Translations under genes and position numbers: made by a program | In this document: one piece after another, positions 1 through 5,808 of the stretch | How positions within the stretch are numbered: position 1 is the first letter of the stretch | Layout: each line of letters begins with the position of its first letter | Notes under the pieces: model-generated | Database searches by the model: none | The model's input: only the letters and a program-made list of their open reading frames with translations | What the model was told of the DNA's origin: nothing | From: CAZWDL01 sp964632995 | GTDB taxonomy: Bacteria; Bacteroidota; Bacteroidia; Chitinophagales; Saprospiraceae | Direction: 5' to 3' | Length of the DNA: 8,149 nucleotides | NCBI GenBank assembly: GCA_964632995.1 | Contig: CAZWDL010000198.1 | Coordinates: 1-8,149, forward strand

Positions 1-3
1 TTA

Positions 4-25
4 CCCCGTACACGGAGTGTCGGGG
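4..25. other. Strong hairpin at left edge
   Basis: Five bases CCCCG (4-8) pair with CGGGG (21-25), position 9 is a one-base bulge, and ACAC (10-13) pairs with GTGT (17-20) around the loop GGA. That gives nine base pairs, seven of them G-C. No T-run follows on the + strand, so a + strand terminator is unlikely. It could be the terminator of a minus-strand gene lying off the left edge, or a copy of a dispersed intergenic palindrome. The structure is read directly from the bases; the role is unknown. Confidence 0.5.
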
Positions 26-89
26 CCGGATAAAGGAAAAAGCGCTCCTAGAAAATTCGATAGTTATTGATTGCCCGTCGCTTAGGCCC

Positions 90-144
90 CGGAGCAGCCA
101 ACCGGAGCGAAGCGTACCGGGACAGCCAACAACCAACTTTCAAC
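90..144. repeat. Short direct repeat and CAAC heptamer run
   Basis: A 13-base word at 90-102 recurs at 118-130 with 11 of 13 identical bases; both copies end in CAGCCAAC. The spacing is 28 bases, four times seven. From 124 to 144 three consecutive 7-mers all end in CAAC (AGCCAAC, AACCAAC, TTTCAAC). The rest of 1-266 shows no convincing gene or promoter. This is the weakest of the short-period arrays in the window and could be chance on its own. Confidence 0.4.
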
Positions 145-266
145 CGGGTGGACCGCTTGGCACAGCCCAGCTAAGCCCTATCCCACCACCAGGCGGATTT
201 CCCATCGCCAGCGCTTCCAAACATCGTGAATTTTCCCTTATTTTACGGACAAAACAACCGCTGCCT

Positions 267-2168
267 ATGTCTATCATCCGCTTCCTTTCTTTTTTTGGCG
301 TACTGATATGTTTTGCAATCAGCGCCACTGCCCAACCGGCTGATCTTCCTGAGATACCTGCCGTGTATTCTAATATCAGCGCCGAGAAGGGCAGGCTCAT
401 TACTACTGGTCGCGATAAGCTCGTTTTTCAGGAACTGATTCAGCCTCCGCGCTTCACCCTCGAGCAGATGAAGGGTAATCCACAGGGTACCAAGGACGGG
501 CTCGCCTTTAACTTCGGCGAGCAATTCTACGGTACGCTGTACTACGGCTTCATTCCCTATGGCGACAGTAAACATCCGCACCCCGTGTATTTCCGCAGCC
601 CCTCCCCTATTGAATCCGGTCTGTCGGTCATCGATATCGCCAACACCATGAGCGGCATTTACGACATGGTCGGCTGGCAAGAAAGCGGACGCGGTACCAT
701 GGGCTACCGCGTAGTAGACACCGCCGGACTGATCGTCTACGACGGCATCGTTACCTTCCGGGTACGGCAGGATAGCTTTACCATTGCTCCGACCATTACT
801 GAGGGCCCCTTTATCAATAAAGTGCAGCCCGACGGCGCTACCATCTCCTTTACCACCAACGGCGAATACATCGCGCAGGTGCGCATCGACAGCCTGCGCT
901 TCATGGACAAACACATCACGCGGCATCACGAAATCGAAGTGACAGGGCTACGCCCCGATACGAGCTACGAGTACAGCGTTTTCATGGGCGACACCATGTG
1001 CACCTACACCCTGCGCACCGCTCCGGAGCCCAACCGGCGCGGCAAATTCACCTTTGCTTACTGCAGCGACTCGCGTAGCGGGCAGGGCGGCGGTGAACGT
1101 GATGTGTACGGCGCCAATTTTTACATTATGAAAAAGATTCTGGCGCTCTGCGCCCAGCAGGACGCCGCCTTCGTACAGTTTACCGGCGACCTCATCAACG
1201 GTTACCTGACCAGCCCCGAAGCCATGGATTTGCAATATGCTAACTGGAAGCGGGCTGTACAACCCTTCTGGCATCACCTGCCGATCTATCCGGCCATGGG
1301 CAACCACGAAGCGCTCATGCGCGTGTTCATCGACGAAGAGTCGCGCCTGCCCCTGATGATCGACCGCTTCCCCTTTGAAACAGAATCGGCCGAAGCGCTT
1401 TTCGCCCGCAATTTTGTGCTGCCGACCAACGGGCCCCTGACGGAAGACGGCGCCGACTACGACCCCGACTCCACAGAGGTCGACTTCCCCTCCTACGAGG
1501 AAAATGTCTTCCATTACCGTTATGACAATGTGGCTATGGTGGTCATGAACTCTGACTACTTCTACGCCCCCAGTACCCAGCAGGTGCGCGTCACCAGCGG
1601 CAACATCCACGGCTACATCATGGATCAGCAGCTGGCCTGGCTCGACAGCACCATCCAGCAACTGGAGCAGGATACCACTATCGATCACATCTTCGTCACC
1701 CAGCACACGCCCTGCTTTCCCAATGGCGGCCATGTGGGCGACGACATGTGGTACCGCGGCAATAACCAGTTCCGCCCCTACGTCGACGGCAAACCCCTGC
1801 CTAAAGGCATCATCGAACGCCGCGATCAAATCCTGGATATCATTGTTAACAACAGTTCCAAAGTGCGGGCCATTCTTACCGGCGACGAGCACAACTACAA
1901 CCGTCTCCATCTCACACCGGAAACCCAAATCTACCCGGAAACCTACTTTTTTCCGAAAATCGAAATTGAACGGGAAGTCTACCAAATTAATAACGGCGCG
2001 GCCGGTGCGCCCTACTACGCGCAGGAGGAAACCCCCTGGACGCCCTTCGTCAGCGGCTTCACCACGCAGAACGCCGTGGTCTTTTTTCATGTAGATGGGG
2101 AAAGCGTAGAAGTGGAAGTGCTCAATCCGGATACGCTGGAGGAGGTAGACCGGTTTAAGTTGAATTGA
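267..2168 (+). CDS. Secreted purple-acid-phosphatase-like metallophosphoesterase
   Basis: Predicted binuclear-metal phosphoesterase of 633 residues, exported from the cytoplasm; the substrate is unknown. Residues 1-22 form a Sec signal peptide with a hydrophobic core and a likely cleavage after ATA22. Residues about 170-252 resemble the fibronectin-III-like domain that precedes the catalytic domain in purple acid phosphatases. The catalytic domain (about 260-545) shows the family blocks in order: D268 in CSDSR, G307-D308 in TGDLI, G345-N-H-E348, H480 in VTQH, and G539-D-E-H542. In the last block the usual GHxH has Asp instead of the first His. The C-terminal 60 or so residues look like a small beta domain. 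The ATG at 267 places the signal peptide correctly. The gene stands alone and converges on the HMG-CoA synthase gene. The fold is confident; phosphatase versus phosphodiesterase is not resolved. Confidence 0.9.
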   Translation: MSIIRFLSFFGVLICFAISATAQPADLPEIPAVYSNISAEKGRLITTGRDKLVFQELIQPPRFTLEQMKGNPQGTKDGLAFNFGEQFYGTLYYGFIPYGDSKHPHPVYFRSPSPIESGLSVIDIANTMSGIYDMVGWQESGRGTMGYRVVDTAGLIVYDGIVTFRVRQDSFTIAPTITEGPFINKVQPDGATISFTTNGEYIAQVRIDSLRFMDKHITRHHEIEVTGLRPDTSYEYSVFMGDTMCTYTLRTAPEPNRRGKFTFAYCSDSRSGQGGGERDVYGANFYIMKKILALCAQQDAAFVQFTGDLINGYLTSPEAMDLQYANWKRAVQPFWHHLPIYPAMGNHEALMRVFIDEESRLPLMIDRFPFETESAEALFARNFVLPTNGPLTEDGADYDPDSTEVDFPSYEENVFHYRYDNVAMVVMNSDYFYAPSTQQVRVTSGNIHGYIMDQQLAWLDSTIQQLEQDTTIDHIFVTQHTPCFPNGGHVGDDMWYRGNNQFRPYVDGKPLPKGIIERRDQILDIIVNNSSKVRAILTGDEHNYNRLHLTPETQIYPETYFFPKIEIEREVYQINNGAAGAPYYAQEETPWTPFVSGFTTQNAVVFFHVDGESVEVEVLNPDTLEEVDRFKLN

Positions 2169-2172
2169 GCGG

Positions 2173-2193
2173 TTAGACTTTGGATATCATATA
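2173..2193. repeat. Heptamer array, left inverted arm
   Basis: Three 7-base units (TTAGACT, TTGGATA, TCATATA) begin four bases after the phosphoesterase stop codon. Read as reverse complement they resemble the heptamers at 2287-2321: bases 2173-2186 match 2308-2321 in inverted orientation at 11 of 14 positions. It sits between two convergent genes and could serve as one arm of a long imperfect stem or a bidirectional terminator; that role is inferred. Confidence 0.5.
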
Positions 2194-2213
2194 CCAGACA
2201 GGATAGCCTTAAT

Positions 2214-2269
2214 TTCCCACGGCTTGTAAATGCTCATAGCTGATATTGAGAGAACGACTAAGCGTGGAA
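2214..2269. other. Possible inner stem between the heptamer arms
   Basis: TTCCCACGGCTT (2214-2225) can pair with AAGCGTGGAA (2260-2269), giving ten pairs with two one-base bulges. Inside it, CTCA (about 2233-2236) and TGAG (about 2247-2250) could add a short inner helix. The stem lies between the two inverted heptamer arrays, so 2173-2321 could fold as one nested structure. Pairing was worked out by eye without energy calculation. Confidence 0.35.
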
Positions 2270-2286
2270 TCACTTTAGTGAACAGT

Positions 2287-2321
2287 AATCTAGGATCTGA
2301 CATCTAACATCCAAAATCTAG
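2287..2321. repeat. Heptamer array, right arm
   Basis: Five consecutive 7-base units, AATCTAG, GATCTGA, CATCTAA, CATCCAA and AATCTAG, share the core ATCTA with substitutions but no length change. The strict period despite base divergence argues against a simple low-complexity run. It is the opposite-strand partner of 2173-2193 and ends 34 bases before the stop codon of the convergent HMG-CoA synthase gene. Confidence 0.65.
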
Positions 2322-2355
2322 CAAGCGGGCATAACATCTGCGTATGCCGGGGTAC

Positions 2356-3906
2356 TTATTTCTCCGCCACAGCCGGCGCATGCTCCCTTCGCCGGTAGCT
2401 GCGGGCGCCGATATAATTGGGTCGCTGCGTCTCTACTTTTTCCAACAGGAAGCGACCTTCAACCGGTCCTGCCGGTTGCTGACGGCGACCGCGGTGCAGA
2501 TCTTCGTAAACGGCATAATCCAGCGGCTGACGGTTGTCCAGGGTTTGCATCAGACCGAAACGGCTCACTACTTCGCGCCATTGCGGCTGTACCTCCGCTT
2601 CAAAAACTTTTGATTTGGAGCCGCTGCCATAGGCAAAGAAGCCCATACGCAGGCCGCGCAGTTCACAGCCTTCGCTGAAGTCGGCCTCCAGGGAACTCAT
2701 CAGCGCCAGGAAAATGGAAGAAGTATAGAGATTGCCTACCAGGGACGAGGCGCGTTCTCCCTTTTCAATGCGGACGTTAACGAAATTGCGGTAGGCAGGC
2801 GTTTTGGTGATGGCCCGCAGAAAACGGCCGTAGGCTTTCTGATATTCCTTTTCATTATCGAAATCATCACGCACAGGAAGTTCCTGTCCCAGTTCTTCCT
2901 GGATTAGCGGCCAGTCGCCCCGGCGTTGAGCCTCTTCCATAAAGACCTCGGAGAACATGCGCCGCGCCTGATAGGCATAAGGCAGGTGAAAGGCCAGGCG
3001 ATGCCAGCGGTCGGTCACTACTTCGCCGGCGTCTATACCGGCTTTGATCTTGAAATTGTCCAGGGCCTCGCCGATGCGCTGTTGATAGCAGTCATTGGAA
3101 TAAGGTCCGTCGAAGACGGGCGTTTCTTTATGAAGCAGGAAAGTATCTTCGTTGCTGTCGAGGACACCGTTCACCTCGGTGTTGTCGGGAATTTTAGCGA
3201 GCAGTTTCGCCGCCTGTTGAGCATCCTGACCAGCCAGACGCAGCACCTCTTCCACCAGTTCCTGCTTCGTTACCGAGCGCAGCGGCTTGAAGAAATCGTG
3301 CACAGGACGTGTAGCCACGCCCCAGGCATCGCGGAAGGCTAACAGGCGCGGATTCGATTTGACCAGCACCGCTACAGCGCCGGCGCCCTGCGTGTATTCG
3401 CCCCCCGATCCGAGTTCGTACTTTGCGTTATCCGCTCCCACCACGATGCCGATCCGGTCGTTGCGGCCGCGCGCCCAGTCGAGCGTATTCTGCAACGCAT
3501 CAACCGCGCCGATGCAGGCGAAGGTAAGATCGACCACGTCGCAGTGCAGAAAGCAATTCTCCCCGTAGTCGGCGGCGAAGTAATCGCTCAGCATATCGAC
3601 AAGGTAACTGGCCATAGGCTTGGAACCGTCCAGGGCGCTTTCGGTGCCCAGGTAAATCCGTCCTATACGGCGCGGATCCAACTCGTTCTTCCGGATGAGG
3701 TCCAGTACGGCGTTGGCTGCCATCGTGGCGGCATCTTCTCCTGCGTCGGCCACCGACATGGCATTCAGCCCCAATCCCTTATTAAGCTTAGCGTATTCCA
3801 GGTCGCGGGCTTCGGCCAGATCCTCAATCGGCAGGTAAATGCCGGGGATGTAAAAAGACATGTCGTCAATGCCGACTTTCGTCGCTCTGTTCATATGCGT
3901 GGTCAT
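2356..3906 (-). CDS. Hydroxymethylglutaryl-CoA synthase family protein
   Basis: Condenses acetyl-CoA with acetoacetyl-CoA to HMG-CoA, the first committed step towards mevalonate and isoprenoids; cytosolic. The 516-residue protein has the thiolase fold with all three catalytic residues in place: Glu89 in GTES, Cys131 in LTFACIGAVDAL, and His307 in AFHLPY. Also visible are the DGPYSNDCY segment (266-274) and the C-terminal GFFAYGSGSKS block (422-432). It is longer than the roughly 390 residues usual for bacterial enzymes; the excess lies mainly near 210-262, 325-370 and in the C-terminal tail after about 450. The start at 3906 has a second ATG four codons in, at 3894, which is equally possible. 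A promoter-like box lies just upstream, so it is probably transcribed on its own rather than with the amidohydrolase gene 202 bases upstream. No other mevalonate gene is in the window. A relative with a different acyl-CoA substrate cannot be excluded. Confidence 0.88.
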   Translation of the reverse strand: MTTHMNRATKVGIDDMSFYIPGIYLPIEDLAEARDLEYAKLNKGLGLNAMSVADAGEDAATMAANAVLDLIRKNELDPRRIGRIYLGTESALDGSKPMASYLVDMLSDYFAADYGENCFLHCDVVDLTFACIGAVDALQNTLDWARGRNDRIGIVVGADNAKYELGSGGEYTQGAGAVAVLVKSNPRLLAFRDAWGVATRPVHDFFKPLRSVTKQELVEEVLRLAGQDAQQAAKLLAKIPDNTEVNGVLDSNEDTFLLHKETPVFDGPYSNDCYQQRIGEALDNFKIKAGIDAGEVVTDRWHRLAFHLPYAYQARRMFSEVFMEEAQRRGDWPLIQEELGQELPVRDDFDNEKEYQKAYGRFLRAITKTPAYRNFVNVRIEKGERASSLVGNLYTSSIFLALMSSLEADFSEGCELRGLRMGFFAYGSGSKSKVFEAEVQPQWREVVSRFGLMQTLDNRQPLDYAVYEDLHRGRRQQPAGPVEGRFLLEKVETQRPNYIGARSYRRREHAPAVAEK

Positions 3907-3925
3907 GATCGTTTGTTTAGCTGGG

Positions 3926-3933
3926 CAAAAGTA
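3926..3933 (-). promoter_or_regulatory. Bacteroidetes -7 box for the HMG-CoA synthase gene
   Basis: On the minus strand the bases read TACTTTTG, a perfect match to the Bacteroidetes -7 consensus TAnnTTTG, 19 bases before the ATG at 3906. Transcription would start around 3918-3921, leaving a leader of about 15 bases. No clear TTTG -33 box is seen at the usual distance. Confidence 0.5.
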
Positions 3934-3954
3934 CTAATCTCTCAAGAACTGGAA

Positions 3955-3986
3955 GATTTTTGCCAACCTCTTAAGTCGGCAAAATC
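3955..3986. promoter_or_regulatory. Inverted repeat upstream of the HMG-CoA synthase promoter
   Basis: TTTTGCC (3958-3964) and GGCAAAA (3978-3984) form perfect 7-base inverted arms with a 13-base spacer; allowing one extra base the match extends to 3955 and 3986. It overlaps the place where the -33 element of the downstream promoter would lie, which is where an operator could act. No regulator is identified; the function is inference. Confidence 0.35.
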
Positions 3987-4020
3987 GGAGGTTTAACAAA
4001 AGGGGGCAGAGATGGTTGGT

Positions 4021-4040
4021 GGATTTTTATAAAAAATTCC
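4021..4040 (-). terminator. AT-rich near-palindrome between the two minus-strand genes
   Basis: GGA plus five T (4021-4028) pairs with five A plus T-bulge and TCC (4032-4040) around a three-base loop, giving eight pairs. It lies about 70 bases after the amidohydrolase stop codon and upstream of the HMG-CoA synthase promoter. It may act as a weak terminator, but no separate T-run follows on the minus strand. Another small palindrome, CCTGATTTCAGG, is at 4082-4093. Confidence 0.25.
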
Positions 4041-4108
4041 TCTCTTTTTACGAAATCTTACCCAGATGGCCAGGATAGCTGCCTGATTTCAGGACCGGGG
4101 TTCCTGCG

Positions 4109-5338
4109 CTACCTCCTGTACTGCCCGGCAATTGCTTCCAGTCGGCGATCGATCTCCTCGCGCGGCAGCCAGCGCCCCCGCACCATGACGCCTTCGATCT
4201 GCTGCATGTGTCGAATGTCCTCAATGGGATTGGCGCTCAACAGCAGCAGGTCGGCGGCGGCGCCGCGCTGTACACTGCCGTACGGGCCTTCCGCATTGAA
4301 GAATCTGGCCACGTTCATCGTTCCGGCCTTTAGGATAGTCACATTCGACAGGCCCGCCGCCGCCCAGGCCTGCATCTCGTGCTGGATGGAAAAACCAGGC
4401 ACATTGAAGACCTGCGGCGCATCGGAACCCAGCAGCAGCCCGGCCCCTTGCTCCTTCATTTCCCGGAGCAGGCGCTGACGCAGGTCGATGAATTTTTTCA
4501 TTCGTTCCTCACTGTAATTCGGGCTGTTCAGGATATTTTCCTTCATCTGCCGCCACTGGAAGCGGGTGGCGCCGGGCACGTAAATCATCTCGGGGTCGTT
4601 GGCCATCTCCGCGCCGGATCGACCGGAAGTCCAGCGCAGCAGCAGGCTCTGGGTGGGGACATTCCAAACGCCTTCTTTTTTCGTTTCCGCCACCAGCGCC
4701 GGAATGCGGTCCGGATCGGCGAGGAAGGTGAAATCGAAACCGAAAAGGCCGCCGGAATCCGGATGTACATGTGCCGATTCGGGCACCAGTGCGTTGATGT
4801 AGCCGTCCAGGTGATCGATGGAAGCATATCCATAATCAATCGCCCGCTCAACGCCGACCTCATTTGGTACGTGTCCGGCGAAATCAATGTTCTCTTCTTT
4901 TGCCGTTTTGACCAGGGCTTCCATCACCTCCAGCTTAATACCTGGATGTATTTTCAGGAAATCGTATCCTTCGGCTGCGTACCGGCTTACCTTTTGCCGG
5001 GCTTCTTCCTGTGTTGTCACCGTACTGCCGTTGAGCGAAGGGCTGGAGGTGTAAACGCGCGGCCCCAGGATCTCGCCATCCATCACTTTTTCTTTCAACT
5101 CCAGGTGATAGGGCTGCCCCAGCATCCCCCGAATGGTAGTGATGCCGTTGCTCAGATAAAGGAAGAGCGTTTCGCGGACATTGCTGTCGTCTCCCTCCTG
5201 CGGCACGGGAATGTGGGCGTGCATCTCGGAAATCCCAGGCATCAGAAACTTGCCTGTTCCGTCGATGACGGTGGAGCCTTCCGGAATGTTGAATTCTGCC
5301 TCCCCCACATAGTTAATACGGCCATCCTCTACCACCAC
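4109..5338 (-). CDS. Amidohydrolase family protein, main body (frame broken at N-terminus)
   Basis: Metal-dependent hydrolase of the imidazolonepropionase-like amidohydrolase group; the substrate is not predictable. In the 409-residue open frame the metal-site residues are present: H40-A-H42, K129 in FLKIHPG as a candidate bridging lysine, H156 in AGHVPN, H176 in SIDHLDG, and D306 in LLGSDAP. The C-terminal segment GAAADLLLLSANPIEDI (359-375) returns to the small beta domain typical of the family. The frame can only begin at GTG 5338, but the protein clearly continues upstream: without a start codon it reads ESACIDTPGQT directly before VVVEDGR. The missing N-terminus, with its lipoprotein signal, lies in another frame at 5329-5535. 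One added base near 5375 would join the two into a normal 471-residue protein from ATG 5523. No other disabling change is seen, so this is either a very recent mutation or a sequencing or assembly error. Confidence 0.85.
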   Translation of the reverse strand: MVVEDGRINYVGEAEFNIPEGSTVIDGTGKFLMPGISEMHAHIPVPQEGDDSNVRETLFLYLSNGITTIRGMLGQPYHLELKEKVMDGEILGPRVYTSSPSLNGSTVTTQEEARQKVSRYAAEGYDFLKIHPGIKLEVMEALVKTAKEENIDFAGHVPNEVGVERAIDYGYASIDHLDGYINALVPESAHVHPDSGGLFGFDFTFLADPDRIPALVAETKKEGVWNVPTQSLLLRWTSGRSGAEMANDPEMIYVPGATRFQWRQMKENILNSPNYSEERMKKFIDLRQRLLREMKEQGAGLLLGSDAPQVFNVPGFSIQHEMQAWAAAGLSNVTILKAGTMNVARFFNAEGPYGSVQRGAAADLLLLSANPIEDIRHMQQIEGVMVRGRWLPREEIDRRLEAIAGQYRR

Positions 5339-5535
5339 CGTCTGGCCGGGCGTATCAATACAGGCGCTTTCCCGTGCATAGGCAGCACGCTGACATTCTG
5401 AAAAACGGTGACGGGATCAGAAAAGACGGGTGCGCTTTCTCCAATCCCTGAACGCTGGGTACTGCAGGCATACGCAGAAAAAAGTACCAGAGCAAATAAG
5501 ACAAAAAATCGATAGGTCTTCATCTTTTTCCTCAC
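5329..5535 (-). pseudogene. N-terminal fragment of the amidohydrolase (lipoprotein signal)
   Basis: This short frame encodes a basic start, a hydrophobic stretch and then AYAC-STQR, a relaxed lipobox with Cys24 as the probable lipid-anchored residue. It is followed by VTVFQNVSVLPM, a usual first strand of amidohydrolases. After Met53 (codon at 5379-5377) the reading stops resembling the family and ends in RPARRWW and a stop, while the correct continuation is in the -1 frame. The likely true start is the ATG at 5523, which has AGGA a few bases upstream, rather than the GTG at 5535. Taken with 4109-5338 it is one gene, 4109-5523, split by a frameshift between about 5352 and 5380. If intact it would be exported and membrane-anchored. 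Confidence 0.7.
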
Positions 5536-5577
5536 AAAATAGGAACCTTTTCCGGGACAGCGCTCAGAGTTTTACCG

Positions 5578-5585
5578 CAAAACTA
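5578..5585 (-). promoter_or_regulatory. -7 box candidate for the amidohydrolase
   Basis: The minus strand reads TAGTTTTG, a perfect match to TAnnTTTG, 55 bases before the ATG at 5523. No -33 TTTG was found at the expected distance, where the sequence is GC-rich. The leader would be about 45-50 bases. Confidence 0.35.
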
Positions 5586-5598
5586 ATGATCAACTACA

Positions 5599-5697
5599 GC
5601 CCCCGGGCCGGGGCAATGAGAAGGCGTCCAATGGGGGCAGGGAATTATCCCGTCCATCCCTGCCCATCCCTCGTGAAGTCAGGAGGCGCCGCCTGAC
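5599..5697. other. Three successive palindromes in the divergent control region
   Basis: First, GCCCC (5599-5603) pairs with GGGGC (5610-5614). Second, GGGCAGGGA (5635-5643) pairs perfectly with TCCCTGCCC (5657-5665) over nine bases with a 13-base loop. Third, GTCAGG (5678-5683) pairs with CCTGAC (5692-5697) around an 8-base loop. All lie between the predicted -7 boxes of the two divergent genes, hence probably outside both transcripts. They might be operators, copies of dispersed repeats, or leftovers of an insertion; no function is assigned. Confidence 0.45.
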
Positions 5698-5706
5698 AAC
5701 ACAAAA

Positions 5707-5807
5707 CATCCTGTTGAATTTCAAAACCATCCGGTCAACCCTGGCCGCCAAGCTTTGTTAATCCTATGAATCCTGTCTACTTTTAACCTCACCACTAAAT
5801 CCTGTCC
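5707..5807. repeat. Scattered ATCCTGT words upstream of mtnA
   Basis: Variants of the 9-base word (A/C)ATCCTGTC occur at 5707, 5728, 5760, 5769 and 5798, all on the + strand, the last ending two bases before the mtnA start codon. The spacings (21, 32, 9, 29) are irregular, unlike the strict arrays elsewhere in the window. Two of the words lie between the -33 and -7 boxes of the mtnA promoter. Confidence 0.4.
5754..5785 (+). promoter_or_regulatory. Bacteroidetes-type promoter of mtnA
   Basis: TTTG at 5754-5757 is followed after 20 bases by TACTTTTA at 5778-5785. This fits the Bacteroidetes pattern of TTTG, 19-21 bases, TAnnTTTG, with one mismatch in the last base. Transcription would start near 5790, giving a leader of about 18 bases before ATG 5809. 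No riboswitch-like fold can fit in so short a leader. Confidence 0.6.
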
Positions 5808-5808
5808 A

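Noticed and set aside
236..250. -7 box upstream of the phosphoesterase gene (TATTTTAC)
   Set aside because: Two mismatches to TAnnTTTG and no -33 box at the right distance; not good enough to call.
948..2090. 380-residue open frame on the minus strand inside the phosphoesterase gene
   Set aside because: It mirrors a well-supported gene, shows no family motif and has the skewed Val/Gly/Asp-rich composition of a shadow frame.
5360..5380. Programmed -1 frameshifting at GGGAAAG in the amidohydrolase
   Set aside because: In the upstream frame the codons are GGG AAA GCG, not G GGA AAG, so the slippery heptamer is out of register; no tRNA re-pairing fits and no downstream stimulatory structure is evident.
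4379..5401. 340-residue open frame on the + strand opposite the amidohydrolase
   Set aside because: No recognisable motif, and the opposite strand has a clear amidohydrolase with its metal residues. The same applies to the + strand frames opposite the HMG-CoA synthase (2926-3342, 3544-3996).
5786..5808. SAM-type riboswitch before mtnA
   Set aside because: The predicted leader is about 18 bases, too short for any known SAM riboswitch, and the palindromes further upstream are before the promoter.
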